Source: Phyllobacterium zundukense
GTDB taxonomy: Bacteria > Pseudomonadota > Alphaproteobacteria > Rhizobiales > Rhizobiaceae
DNA: 64,000 nucleotides
Direction of reading: 5' to 3'
Assembly: GCF_025452195.1 (NCBI RefSeq)
Contig: NZ_CP104973.1
Span: 3,641,001 to 3,705,000, forward strand
Shown here piece by piece: positions 54,471-63,075 of this stretch. Both the position numbers and the translations under genes were made by a program. The notes under the pieces were generated by a model that searched no databases, was not told where the DNA came from, and saw nothing but the letters and a program-made list of their open reading frames with translations. How positions within the stretch are numbered: the stretch's first letter is position 1; every line of letters begins with the position of its first letter.

Positions 54471-54908
54471 TTACGTCAAAGGCGTCCAGCTGCCGTCCTC
54501 GTTCCTGCAAGCAGTACCGCGCGCTGATTGCGGTGTACCATCAATGCGCACCGTATGCGTGTATTGGCGGCAATTTTGCGAGCCGACCTGATAAGGCTGC
54601 GCTGCAACGACTTCGCCGGTGCGGCTGCCGCTGCTGTTTTTCCATTCGACCGTCTTGCCGGCAGGCGAATATTCCAGCGCCTGATATTCGGCTTGCAGGG
54701 CCCGCTTGCGATCCGATGCGTCCAGAGATGGGTTGTTTCCGATCAAACCATTGCCGAGCGCTGCGAGAACCCCCGTTGTAGCCGATTTCGAGCCACCCGT
54801 CAGCTTGCTCAGCGTACTTCCGCTATTGCTCTTGGGCGCCGACGTCGTGGAACATCCGGCTAGAACAACGACGGCAAGCAGGGAAATGACTATATGGAAT
54901 TTCATCAT
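54471..54908 (-). CDS. 17-kDa surface-antigen-like lipoprotein
   Basis: 145 residues starting ATG 54908 (or 54905). The lipobox VLAGC gives a lipidated cysteine near residue 19. Ser/Thr-rich and Gly-rich segments (LAALGNGLIGNN) precede a C-terminal domain with EWKNSSGSRTGEVVAAQPYQ, NCRQYTHTVRIDG and ACRNEDGSWTPL. Such ends occur in rickettsial 17-kDa antigen-like outer-membrane lipoproteins. It follows feuQ on the same strand after a 71-bp gap. Confidence 0.75.
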   Translation of the reverse strand: MMKFHIVISLLAVVVLAGCSTTSAPKSNSGSTLSKLTGGSKSATTGVLAALGNGLIGNNPSLDASDRKRALQAEYQALEYSPAGKTVEWKNSSGSRTGEVVAAQPYQVGSQNCRQYTHTVRIDGTPQSARGTACRNEDGSWTPLT

Positions 54909-54979
54909 CAGTCCGTTTTAAGGGTATCCTGTATACTGGTCTTTTATGGCCTGATTAGTCGCTCGCTTGCAAGCTCGAT

Positions 54980-56365
54980 TCAGGCAGCCGCAACCGGAAG
55001 TGTCAGACGTGCCGCCAAACCACCAAGATCAGGGCTCCGCTCAAGCCGCAGCGTACCGCCATATTCGCGAACTGTGTCGTGTACGATCGACAGACCGAGA
55101 CCTGTCCCCGGCTTGCTTTCATCCAGGCGCTTGCCGCGTGTCAGCGCGTCCTTGATCTGCCTTGGCGCAAGACCATCCCCATCATCTTCGACGCTGATTT
55201 CAAGTCCGCTATCCACCTTCGCGAGTGTAAGCCTGATAACACTGCGACCCCATTTTCCCGCATTTTCCAGAAGGTTGCCGACAACTTCTTCGAGATCTTC
55301 CTGCTCACCGGCAAAAATCGCATCGTCCATGTAGTTGTTGAACTGAACATCCATCGATGGATTGAGCTTCATGGTGACGCGCACCAGGCGGGTGAGGATC
55401 GGGGTGACCGGCGCGCGAAACACCACGCTGTCGCGCTGCGCGGCGATGCGCGCGCGCTGGAGATAGTGCTGCACCTGAACCTGCATTGCCTCGCTCTGTT
55501 CGGCGATAATTCGCCCTTCACTCCCGCCGATCGTCCGGCTCTCATTTACCAGGACGGAGAGCGGTGTTTTGAGCGAGTGCGCCAGGTTGCCGACCTGCGT
55601 GCGCGATCGTTCCATGATGCGACGATTATTGTCGATCAGCGCGTTCATCTCGCGCGCGAGCGGCGCGATCTCGTCGGGCAGACGTTCATCCAGCCGCGAA
55701 ACCTTGCCTTCCCGGATATCGGCGAGGGAACGGCGAACACGATCGAGCGGTCGCAGACCGAACAGGATCACGGCCGCGTTGATCAGCGTGCCGCCAAGAG
55801 CAAATATACCAAGGTAAAAATAAAGCGTGTTACGGAAATGAGCAATTTCGCCCTCGACCTCGCTCAGATTTCCCATAACCCTGAATCGGGCAACGCGATT
55901 TTCCGCGTCGAGAACAACTTCGGTTTCGACAACGGAAAGCTGCTGGCCGTTGGGACCCGGTTCTATATAAGAGCGTTGAAACGACGTATCGAAGGGAACA
56001 TTGAGTGTCGAGGGCGAGTCTATCTCCCTGTCACCCAGCGAGACCGATTTGAGCGAACCCTTCAGATTGTCTGCGACCGGTTCGACCGACCAGTACCAGC
56101 CGGAAAGCGGGCTCGAATAGCGCACCTCCCCCGGATCTGGACGTCCAGCAAGCGTGCCGTCATTGACGCTGACCGAAGCGATCACGCTGAAGAGATGGGC
56201 GGAAAGCAGCTGTTTGAAGCTCTGGAGGCGCGATTCGCCGTAAATCGTCGAAATGATGGTGGCGATGGCAACGAAGGAGATGATGGTCCATAGCGTCGAG
56301 AGCATGATGACGCGCAGCGACAGGGAACGCAGGCTCGGAAGATAGCTGGTCAGCGGGATTATCAA
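54980..56365 (-). CDS. feuQ: sensor histidine kinase FeuQ
   Basis: 461 residues from TTG 56365 after GCAGGACAACG. Membrane helices near 21-42 and 180-205 enclose a periplasmic domain of about 140 residues. HAMP (LADIREGKVSRLDERLPDEI) leads to a PhoQ-type HisKA with the phospho-histidine in GNLAHSLKTPLSVLVNE, then HATPase with NLLENAGKWG, DDGDGLAP and GTGLGLSIVHDTVRE. It pairs with FeuP; in Sinorhizobium meliloti FeuPQ controls ndvA and cyclic glucan export and is restrained by FeuN. A repeat element lies between feuP and this gene. Confidence 0.88.
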   Translation of the reverse strand: MIIPLTSYLPSLRSLSLRVIMLSTLWTIISFVAIATIISTIYGESRLQSFKQLLSAHLFSVIASVSVNDGTLAGRPDPGEVRYSSPLSGWYWSVEPVADNLKGSLKSVSLGDREIDSPSTLNVPFDTSFQRSYIEPGPNGQQLSVVETEVVLDAENRVARFRVMGNLSEVEGEIAHFRNTLYFYLGIFALGGTLINAAVILFGLRPLDRVRRSLADIREGKVSRLDERLPDEIAPLAREMNALIDNNRRIMERSRTQVGNLAHSLKTPLSVLVNESRTIGGSEGRIIAEQSEAMQVQVQHYLQRARIAAQRDSVVFRAPVTPILTRLVRVTMKLNPSMDVQFNNYMDDAIFAGEQEDLEEVVGNLLENAGKWGRSVIRLTLAKVDSGLEISVEDDGDGLAPRQIKDALTRGKRLDESKPGTGLGLSIVHDTVREYGGTLRLERSPDLGGLAARLTLPVAAA

Positions 56366-56430
56366 ACGTTGTCCTGCCCCGTTGTTGAGGTATTTGGCGG
56401 CCTTGGAGCCGTTCGGAAAATCGCTGCAGC

Positions 56431-56538
56431 GAGGCAGATGACGAGGTTTTCGAGAACCGGAGCGCAGCGTACTTGAAGTACGTGAGCACCGGAAGCACAG
56501 AAAAGCACGTCAGATGACCGCCGCAGTAGAGTTTCAAA
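56431..56538. repeat. dispersed repeat copy 1 (between feuP and feuQ)
   Basis: Core ACCGGAGCGCAGCGTAC, a variable part, then GTACGTGAGCACCGGA and CAGAAAA. Similar copies are at 57845-57979 and 59891-59985. It contains a GTACTT/AAGTAC hairpin and fills most of the 178-bp spacer between response regulator and kinase. Palindromic elements with this core are common in rhizobial genomes. Confidence 0.75.
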
Positions 56539-56543
56539 CGGCT

Positions 56544-57212
56544 CTACGATTTGCCCTGCGACTTGATTCTGTATCCCATCCCGCGGATCGTCTCGATAAG
56601 ATCCATACCCATTTTCTTGCGCAAGCGGCCAACAAACACTTCGATCGTGTTGGAATCCCGATCAAAATCCTGATCGTACAAGTGCTCGACCAGCTCCGTT
56701 CGGGAAACCACCTCGTCCATGTGATGCATGAGATAGGATAATAGCCGGAACTCGTGCGAAGTGAGCTTCAGTGCAGTACCGTTGACTGTCGCCTTCGATG
56801 TCTTGGTGTCGAGCCGCAGTGGGCCGCAGGTGATTTCCGACGAAGCATGACCCGCAGCGCGCCGGATGAGGGCTCGCAGACGCGCCAGAACTTCCTCGAT
56901 ATGAAATGGCTTGGCGACATAGTCGTCGGCACCCGCATCGATACCGGCGACCTTGTCGCTCCAGCGGTCACGAGCGGTGAGCAGCAACACGGGCATCACG
57001 CGCCCGTCCCGGCGCCATTTTTCAAGGATGGTCAGTCCATCCATTTGCGGCAGGCCTATATCGAGGACCACGGCGTCATAGGGTTCCGTGTCACCAAGAA
57101 AGTGGCCCTCCTCGCCATCGGAAGCCTTGTCGACCACATAACCGGCATCGGTCAAAGCTTCGACAAGCTGGCGATTAAGATCACGATCATCTTCGACGAC
57201 GAGTATTCTCAT
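56544..57212 (-). CDS. feuP: response regulator FeuP
   Basis: 222 residues from ATG 57212; extra upstream codons are not receiver-like. MRILVVEDDRDLNRQLVEAL starts the receiver domain, with the phospho-Asp in PYDAVVLDIGLPQMDGL and the Lys in DYVAKPFHIEEVLAR. The OmpR-type winged helix has LTSHEFRLLSYLMHHMDEV and EVFVGRLRKKMGMD with IRGMGYRI. It matches FeuP in length and in the GHFLGDTEPYDAV stretch. The order feuN-feuP-feuQ on this strand supports the name. It activates osmotic and symbiosis-related genes in S. meliloti. Confidence 0.9.
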   Translation of the reverse strand: MRILVVEDDRDLNRQLVEALTDAGYVVDKASDGEEGHFLGDTEPYDAVVLDIGLPQMDGLTILEKWRRDGRVMPVLLLTARDRWSDKVAGIDAGADDYVAKPFHIEEVLARLRALIRRAAGHASSEITCGPLRLDTKTSKATVNGTALKLTSHEFRLLSYLMHHMDEVVSRTELVEHLYDQDFDRDSNTIEVFVGRLRKKMGMDLIETIRGMGYRIKSQGKS

Positions 57213-57246
57213 GCAGTATTTCCCTTGCCGGCGTGGATCAGGCGAA

Positions 57247-57501
57247 TCAGCTTGCTGGTACGGCGACTTCCACACGGCGCGGACGTTCGCCATCCTTGCC
57301 GGGGATCAGCACCACCACGACGCAGACTTCCTTGCCGTTCTGCACAACCGAGGTGGCCCGCGCAAGTGTCCCGCCTTGCGAATCGGCCACCCGTTGCCCC
57401 ACAGAGGAGCAATCTGCAGCAAAGGCGGTGCCGGCGTTGAGGACGCCAGCGACCGAGATCAGGCCCGCAAGGGGCAGGGAGATAAAGAGGTGTTTCATCA
57501 T
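57247..57501 (-). CDS. feuN: FeuN-like periplasmic inhibitor of FeuPQ signalling
   Basis: 84 residues: a signal peptide (LFISLPLAGLISVAGVLNAG, cleavage near AFAAD) and a mature domain of about 55 residues with two cysteines (Cys31, Cys60) and strands ATSVVQNGKEVCVVVVLIPG and RRVEVAVPA. It starts 34 bp upstream of feuP. In S. meliloti the small periplasmic FeuN encoded at this position binds the FeuQ sensor domain and keeps the pathway off. Name given by size, signal peptide and position. ATG 57498 is an equal start choice. Confidence 0.75.
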   Translation of the reverse strand: MMKHLFISLPLAGLISVAGVLNAGTAFAADCSSVGQRVADSQGGTLARATSVVQNGKEVCVVVVLIPGKDGERPRRVEVAVPAS

Positions 57502-57591
57502 GGCGTCATTATTATCGGTTGCTGTCTGAACGATGCATGAACGTTTGGTAATGTGACTATCAGGATTGCCACAAGTTCACGCCTTTTAACA

Positions 57592-57810
57592 CTATATTTC
57601 TTTACGTGTTATGAGCGTCTTAGCGCTGACTCGGCCAAAAAGTGCAACAATCCCACTCAAGGCGGTCACAAATTGCACGATTGTATCGGTAAATGCCTCT
57701 TGGTCGATGCCCTCGGTGGAGAGGTGAAAGAAGCTTGAACAGGATAGCAGGATCGTCACGATGGACGCCCAGACGGTCTTCGACAGATACCACGCTTTTT
57801 CAGTGCTCAT
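57592..57810 (-). CDS. small holin-like or phage-derived membrane protein
   Basis: 72 residues from ATG 57810 after AAGGAATTTACG. The N-terminus MSTEKAWYLSKTVWASIVTI starts a first membrane helix; a second follows (FVTALSGIVALFGRVSA) with a basic C-terminus. The W-SKT-WA pattern, two helices and GRVSAKTLI end resemble small phage and gene-transfer-agent holin-like proteins. It lies next to the terminase genes on the same strand, which supports a phage origin. It could also be an unrelated membrane protein. Confidence 0.55.
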   Translation of the reverse strand: MSTEKAWYLSKTVWASIVTILLSCSSFFHLSTEGIDQEAFTDTIVQFVTALSGIVALFGRVSAKTLITRKEI

Positions 57811-57844
57811 CGTAAATTCCTTTTTTCAAATGGGGTGAACAGGA

Positions 57845-57979
57845 GTCTGTCAGGATTCATGTCAGGGCGAGGCGAAAGTGATGGTTTCGAGCACCGGAGG
57901 GTAGCGTACATTTGGTACGTGAGCACCGGAGCGCAGAAAACGCCATTTGCAGACCGCCATGGCGTGAATCTCGACAGAC
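57845..57979. repeat. dispersed repeat copy 2 (between terminase and holin-like gene)
   Basis: The longest of three copies. GTCTGTC (57845) and GACAGAC (57973-57979) are inverted ends, with GATTC and GAATC just inside. The middle has GAGCACCGGAG, GTAC-CATTTG-GTAC and GTGAGCACCGGAGCGCAG, then CGCCATTTGCAGACCGCCAT. It lies where a portal gene would follow in an intact packaging cluster. Confidence 0.75.
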
Positions 57980-57988
57980 CGCAGAAAA

Positions 57989-59254
57989 TCAATTGACCTG
58001 TAATTTAATGCGGGCAGCCCGCCCTGGCCCGACTACGGTCGAAATCATCGCAACACTGAAGTCGATTTCGGCCATCAGGATGCCAAGATCGCTGAGAGCC
58101 CAGACCAGCGCGTCCACCCGATCCGGCGAGCGGCCGTTCGACAAGCCATTATGCGCGAAGTCGCACATTTCATCCTCCAGCAGGGGAAAGCGCGCCGCAT
58201 GGCGCACCCTGCCCTGTTCGTAGAGTGCCGCGATCGGCTCGGCCCGCAGCGCCTTGCCGCGATTGGCCCGCACCGAACGCACGGGAACGCTATCGTCCTC
58301 CGCTGCGATCACCGCGGCCACCATATCGCCGCCCTGATTGACCTCGGCAATGATCAAATCGGCCTCCAGCCTGTGAAACAGCGCAATCGCCCGTCTCGCC
58401 CATTCATGCGGCTTGGCCGGTGCGAAACTCTCGTCAGCGAGCACCCAGGCCATGCCATTCTCGTCGAGGCCCGCCGCCACGATACCGCAAGCATCGGATT
58501 TCTTCGTCGCGCTGGCCGGAGGATCGATCGCAACGACGATCCGCTTCAGCTCCGGCACGTCTGACGAGAACACGTTCTCCATCGTCAGCCGGGACCACAG
58601 CGCGTCCGGGCTCTCCTCGATCAGCTCGCCATCGAGTTCCTGCCGCCCGAGCCGCGTACCGCCATAGAGGCCATTCACGTGCTTGACGAAACCCGGCGCG
58701 AGATTGGCGGCGTTCTCCTGCATTCTCATGCGGCGTACACGAATTGCCGGATCGGCGAGCATATTCTTCAGCAATGGCAAGGGCCTTGGCGTTGTCGTCA
58801 CCACCTGCCGCGGGTTGGGCCCAAGGCGCAGGCCGAATTGCAGCATATCCCAGGTCTCCTGCACATGTTTCCATTTTGCAATCTCGTCGCACCAGGCGGC
58901 ATCAAATTGCGGGCCGCGCAGGCTGTCCGGGTCCTCCGATGAAAACATCGACGCCGTGGCGCCGTTGTGCCAAAGCAGGCGCCGTCTTGTCATCTCGTAG
59001 CGGGGACGCTCGGCGCGCGAGACCGACATGATCCCCGATGGGCCATCGATCATGACTTCGCGCACATCCGCCAATGTTTCACCGACGAGCGCAATGTTGC
59101 ACGATCCTTCGGATGCGAACGGAGGGAGATGCAGAGCCACCCCGTTGACCCATTCCGCACCCATCCGTGTCTTGCCGGAACCTCTCCCCCCGAGTATCAG
59201 CCATGTCTGCCAGTCAGAGCGTGGCGGCTGCTGGGCCGTCCTGCCCCGGAACAT
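57989..59254 (-). CDS. terminase large subunit (GTA/phage DNA-packaging ATPase-nuclease)
   Basis: 421 residues from ATG 59254 (TTG 59293 or longer starts are possible; the start overlaps the small-subunit gene). Walker A is GGRGSGKT (22-29), and the segment CDEIAKWKHVQETWDMLQFG has the Walker B region. The nuclease part starts at IVVAIDPPASATKKSDACG and ends in VDALVWALSDLGIL. The sequence follows the RcGTA-type TerL rather than tailed-phage T4 or lambda types. TerL cuts and pumps DNA into proheads. No portal or capsid genes are adjacent, so it may be a remnant. Confidence 0.85.
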   Translation of the reverse strand: MFRGRTAQQPPRSDWQTWLILGGRGSGKTRMGAEWVNGVALHLPPFASEGSCNIALVGETLADVREVMIDGPSGIMSVSRAERPRYEMTRRRLLWHNGATASMFSSEDPDSLRGPQFDAAWCDEIAKWKHVQETWDMLQFGLRLGPNPRQVVTTTPRPLPLLKNMLADPAIRVRRMRMQENAANLAPGFVKHVNGLYGGTRLGRQELDGELIEESPDALWSRLTMENVFSSDVPELKRIVVAIDPPASATKKSDACGIVAAGLDENGMAWVLADESFAPAKPHEWARRAIALFHRLEADLIIAEVNQGGDMVAAVIAAEDDSVPVRSVRANRGKALRAEPIAALYEQGRVRHAARFPLLEDEMCDFAHNGLSNGRSPDRVDALVWALSDLGILMAEIDFSVAMISTVVGPGRAARIKLQVN

Positions 59255-59750
59255 CCACTCCGCCTGAACCGCCTGCGCTTCCCTGTTGTTCAAGTTCCTT
59301 TCGGACCAACTGTCTCGCTCGGATGTCGGCAAGTTCATCGATCCTTTCATCAATCTTTTTGAGCACTGCGCGAAGCTCATCGGCACTCAGGCTGCCCACG
59401 GTTTGCGCTCTTGTGGTTGCAAAGCGCTCTTGCAGATCGCTCACGCGTTCAATGGTGCGGGCAAGAAGCGCCAGCGCGTCCAGCCTCACTTTGCCTGACG
59501 CTCCTTCATCCAGCGAGGAAAGCGTATCCAGTTCCTTGCGCAGAAGATCCATGATCCGCTGGACAAGACGCAATTGCCGGTTTCCCTGTTGCATATCGCT
59601 ATACGACAGACCGTCACGATTGAGCGCTCGCAGGAACTGGCCTTCTGTCAGTCCGAGCAGCGGCACGATTTCGGCTGCGGATATTCCATACTCGCGGCAT
59701 AGCGCAAATGCGCTCCGCCGGCGCATGGCGGCGGCAAAATTGACTATCAT
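59214..59750 (-). CDS. small terminase subunit-like protein (GTA gp1 type)
   Basis: 178 residues from ATG 59750 after AAGGACAATCC. A helix-turn-helix-like N-terminus (FALCREYGISAAEIVPLLGL; TEGQFLRALN) is followed by helical and coiled segments (MDLLRKELDTLSSLDE; VLKKIDERIDELADIRARQL). The position just before and overlapping the large subunit gene and the length fit the gp1/TerS protein of RcGTA-like clusters, which recognises DNA for packaging. Sequence identity to a named family is not certain. Confidence 0.65.
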   Translation of the reverse strand: MIVNFAAAMRRRSAFALCREYGISAAEIVPLLGLTEGQFLRALNRDGLSYSDMQQGNRQLRLVQRIMDLLRKELDTLSSLDEGASGKVRLDALALLARTIERVSDLQERFATTRAQTVGSLSADELRAVLKKIDERIDELADIRARQLVRKELEQQGSAGGSGGVDVPGQDGPAAATL

Positions 59751-59890
59751 GGATTGTCCTTGAGATAGCGTCGGGCACTTACTCCTCCACCCATATGGCC
59801 GAGAAGTCACAATTCCGACGATGACTAAAACCTACAGGACAACCGTACGCAGTCAAGGATTATTTTCCTAGTTATGATATTTTTCTTATT

Positions 59891-59985
59891 GGGTTTAGGC
59901 GAACCGGAGCGCAGCGTAGTTTAAGGTACGTGAGCACCGGATCGCAGAAAATCGCCATTTGCAGGCCGTCCTGGCGTGAATATCA
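59891..59985. repeat. dispersed repeat copy 3 (downstream of the LysE gene)
   Basis: Same core as copies 1 and 2: GAACCGGAGCGCAGCGTAG, then GGTACGTGAGCACCGGATCG and CGCCATTTGCAGGCCGT. It ends at the LysE stop codon on the minus strand, so it may serve as the 3' end of that transcript. Confidence 0.75.
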
Positions 59986-60615
59986 TGCTGCTGCTTTTTT
60001 CCAACTTAAAGCCAGCATCCCTGCCCCGATCATCAGCGATCCGCCTGTTTGGTTCACGATGCGCTGGACCTTGGGCTTGCGGATGGTCTGGCGCGCCATC
60101 GATGCCATCACGGCGTAGGTTCCGGCATTCAGCGTTGCAAGTATGAGGAAGGTCGTTTCGAAGATCACCATCTGTGTGAAGATCGGGCGGGTCGTATCGA
60201 GGAATTGCGGCAGGAAAGCCACGAAGAAAATAATGCTTTTGGGATTGAGAGCAGTCACCACGTAAGCGTGGAGGAAGATACGGTAGGCCTTCTCGTTCTT
60301 TTCCGGCATTTCGCCGGTTTCAGGATTGGCGATCGGCGCACGCCAGAGTTTGATGCCAAGGTAGATAAGGTAGGCGGCACCTATCCATTTCAGGACGGTG
60401 AAGATCGCTGCCGATGTCGCAAGCAAGGCGCCCAGGCCGAGCATCGACGCGGTCATGGCGGTGAAATCACCGAGTGCAACGCCCGCAACAGTCGCCGCCG
60501 CAAAACGCCGGCCATGGCCAAGTGCATAGGAGATGACGAGAAGGATCGTCGGTCCTGGAATAGCGAGAAGAATTGCCGATGCAGCAACGAATGCCAGCCA
60601 ATGCTCAATGGACAT
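59983..60615 (-). CDS. LysE/RhtB-family amino-acid or metabolite exporter
   Basis: 210 residues with GGGAGCACAGGC before ATG 60615. Six membrane helices: IEHWLAFVAASAILLAIPGP, TILLVISYALGHGRRFA, then FLHAYVVTALNPKSIIFFVA, the standard GP-P and NPK family positions. RhtB members export amino acids or homoserine lactones. The cargo is unknown. The gene is on the minus strand between the packaging remnant and the penicillin-binding protein gene. Confidence 0.9.
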   Translation of the reverse strand: MSIEHWLAFVAASAILLAIPGPTILLVISYALGHGRRFAAATVAGVALGDFTAMTASMLGLGALLATSAAIFTVLKWIGAAYLIYLGIKLWRAPIANPETGEMPEKNEKAYRIFLHAYVVTALNPKSIIFFVAFLPQFLDTTRPIFTQMVIFETTFLILATLNAGTYAVMASMARQTIRKPKVQRIVNQTGGSLMIGAGMLALSWKKAAA

Positions 60616-60882
60616 GCCTGTGCTCCCAATTGGAAAAAAGACACCAATCCATCGGAATTATGCAATTGCAAGTGGAAACTTTTCGGCAACAGTCCCGGTG
60701 AAATCTTGATATCGGAAGCGCTGACCCTTGTGGCACTAAGTATAAAGGCGGTATTCTTTTTGCGGGATGAAATGACCATATTAGAGCTTAAACAGCCGCT
60801 TCAAGAAGCTGTTAAGTGATATCCGCTAAACCATGTGCCTTCAGTGAAGGTATGGCTGAGCACAGGGCAGGCAAGAAAACCG

Positions 60883-63030
60883 ATGGAAGAGCCCAGGCAA
60901 GGCAAGGAACGCAAGCGATTCAAGGTCTCGCCACTGCTCGGGCTTGACGCCTGGATCGATTCGACCCTTTACGACTTGCGCTTTCGCCTCGCAGAATTCT
61001 GGGAAGACACCACCATCTTCTTCCGGCGCTTCCATGTCACGGGCTGGCGTCGCGCTATATTCGAAGTTCTGGGCGAAGCATTCACCTGGGGTACGGTCGG
61101 TTCCGTGCTCATGCTGACGCTGGCCATACCGGCCTTTCATGAAACCGAAAAGAACTGGCGTACGCGCGATGATTTCGCCGTGACGTTCCTCGACCGCTAC
61201 GGCAACGAGATCGGCCAGCGTGGTATTCTGCACCGTAGCGCCGTACCCATCGACGAATTGCCGGACCACGTCATCAAGGCCGTCCTTGCAACGGAAGACC
61301 GCCGCTTCTTCGACCATTTCGGCATTGATTTCCTCGGACTGTCGCGTGCCATGACGGAAAACCTGCGCGCCAATTCCGTTGTCCAGGGCGGCTCGACCAT
61401 TACCCAGCAGCTGGCAAAAAACCTGTTCCTCAACAATGAGCGAAGCCTTGACCGCAAGATCAAGGAAGCTTTCCTTGCACTATGGCTGGAGTCGAACCTC
61501 AGCAAGAAGGAAATCCTGCAGACATATCTTGACCGCGCCTATATGGGCGGCGGAACGTTCGGCATCGCGGCCGCTTCCGAGTTTTATTTCGGCAAGAGTG
61601 TCAAGGACGTCAATCTGGCGGAGGCGGCAATGCTGGCCGGGCTGTTCAAGGCGCCGGCGAAATACGCGCCGCATGTCAACCTGCCGGCAGCCCGTGCCCG
61701 CGCCAACGTGGTGCTCACCAATCTCGTCCAGGGCGGATTGATGACCGAAGGCCAGGTTGTTGGCGCACGACGCAACCCGGCAACGGTGGTTGATCGCGGC
61801 CGTTCGGAAAGCCCGGATTATTTCCTTGACTGGGCATTCGACGAGGTCAAGAAGGTCGCGCAGAAAATGCCGACCCATACGCTCGTCGTCCGCACCACCC
61901 TCGATACGGGGATCCAGAAGGCAGCGGAAGAATCCGCGGAATATCATCTTCGTCAGTTCGGCAAGGAATATCACGTCACCCAGGCCGCCATCGTCGTCCT
62001 CGAAAACAACGGCGCGGTCAGGGCGATCGTCGGCGGCCGCGACTATGGCGAAAGCCAGTTCAACCGCGCCACGGCCGCGCTGCGGCAGGCGGGCTCGTCG
62101 TTCAAGCCCTATGTCTATGCTGCTGCCATGGAAAAGGGCATGACCCCGAAGACGCTGGTCTCCGGTGGCGCGGTTTCCTGGGGCAACTGGTCGCCGCAGA
62201 ATTACTCGCGCCAGTATCTGGGCAAGATCGATTTGACTACCGCACTGGTCAAATCCATCAATACAGTTCCCGTGCGGCTCGCCAAGGATTACCTGACGAC
62301 CGCGCCCATTGTTGCCCTGACCAAGGCCTTTGGCGTTGAATCGCCGATCAGCTCGCACAAGACCATGGTGCTGGGCACCTCCGGTATGACCGTCATGGAT
62401 CAAGCGACCGGTTATAATGTCTTCGCGACCGGCGGCATCGCCGGCATGCGTCATCCCTTCACGCAGATTTTGAGCCAGAATGGCGATGTCCTGTGGGACT
62501 GGAAGAAGGATGGTGTGAAACCGCATCGGGTGCTTTCGCAAACGGCGGCAGACAACATGAACATCATGCTGTCGCAGGTGCCGGAATGGGGCACTGGCCG
62601 GCGTGCCGCTTTGCCGATGACGCGGGCGGCGGGGAAGACCGGCACCACGCAAAGCTATCGCGATGCATGGTTCGTTGGCTTCACGGGCAACTACACGGCC
62701 GCAGTCTGGTTCGGCAATGATAATTTCACGCCGACCAAGGAATTGACGGGCGGCATCCTTCCGGCAATGACCTGGCAGCGCTTCATGAACTACGCGCATC
62801 AGAACATCGATCTCAAAGCGATTCCGGGCATCGATCCAACAATGCCGAAGCAGGAAAAAGTAGCGGCGGCAGAGGCGGAGGCCGTTGACGATGACGCGCT
62901 GAAAGCGGAAGAGCGGCCACGGGTTCTTTCAGGCGCCACCGCAACGGCCATCCGTGAAATCGGCCAGGCTCTGAAAGCGGCGCCGCAGCTCAAACTACCG
63001 ATCCTGCCCTCGAAAGTCTCGGCACTGTGA
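60883..63030 (+). CDS. class A penicillin-binding protein (PBP1-type)
   Basis: 715 residues from ATG 60883 (a GTG at 60835 adds 16). A cytoplasmic N-terminus and one membrane helix (GTVGSVLMLTLAIPAF) precede a GT51 glycosyltransferase domain with catalytic Glu in ATEDRRFFDHFGIDFLG and GGSTITQQLAKNLFL, then a transpeptidase domain with QAGSSFKPYVYAAAMEKG (SxxK), SIN and GKTGTTQSYRDAWFVGFTG (KTG). It polymerises and cross-links peptidoglycan at the inner membrane. The Glu/Ala-rich C-terminal tail is of unknown role. The plus-strand gene ends next to the HigBA operator. Confidence 0.93.
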   Translation: MEEPRQGKERKRFKVSPLLGLDAWIDSTLYDLRFRLAEFWEDTTIFFRRFHVTGWRRAIFEVLGEAFTWGTVGSVLMLTLAIPAFHETEKNWRTRDDFAVTFLDRYGNEIGQRGILHRSAVPIDELPDHVIKAVLATEDRRFFDHFGIDFLGLSRAMTENLRANSVVQGGSTITQQLAKNLFLNNERSLDRKIKEAFLALWLESNLSKKEILQTYLDRAYMGGGTFGIAAASEFYFGKSVKDVNLAEAAMLAGLFKAPAKYAPHVNLPAARARANVVLTNLVQGGLMTEGQVVGARRNPATVVDRGRSESPDYFLDWAFDEVKKVAQKMPTHTLVVRTTLDTGIQKAAEESAEYHLRQFGKEYHVTQAAIVVLENNGAVRAIVGGRDYGESQFNRATAALRQAGSSFKPYVYAAAMEKGMTPKTLVSGGAVSWGNWSPQNYSRQYLGKIDLTTALVKSINTVPVRLAKDYLTTAPIVALTKAFGVESPISSHKTMVLGTSGMTVMDQATGYNVFATGGIAGMRHPFTQILSQNGDVLWDWKKDGVKPHRVLSQTAADNMNIMLSQVPEWGTGRRAALPMTRAAGKTGTTQSYRDAWFVGFTGNYTAAVWFGNDNFTPTKELTGGILPAMTWQRFMNYAHQNIDLKAIPGIDPTMPKQEKVAAAEAEAVDDDALKAEERPRVLSGATATAIREIGQALKAAPQLKLPILPSKVSAL

Positions 63031-63031
63031 T

Positions 63032-63061
63032 TTTTTTACGATTGACGTACAGCGTAAAAAA
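63032..63061. promoter_or_regulatory. HigBA promoter/operator (inverted repeat)
   Basis: TTTTTTACG and CGTAAAAAA (9-base arms, 12-base spacer) flank a TTGACG -35 candidate (63042-63047); a weak TTTATC follows about 16 bp downstream. HigA-type antitoxins usually bind such palindromes to repress their own operon. It starts just after the PBP stop, so it may also serve as that gene's 3' end. Confidence 0.5.
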
Positions 63062-63075
63062 CTTTATCCAGCTGT

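Noticed and set aside
57807..57992. 61-codon minus-strand frame
   Set aside because: It is a translation of dispersed repeat copy 2, and similar frames arise at the other copies.
61480..62799. 439-codon minus-strand frame opposite the PBP gene
   Set aside because: Shadow frame; the plus strand encodes all transglycosylase and transpeptidase motifs.
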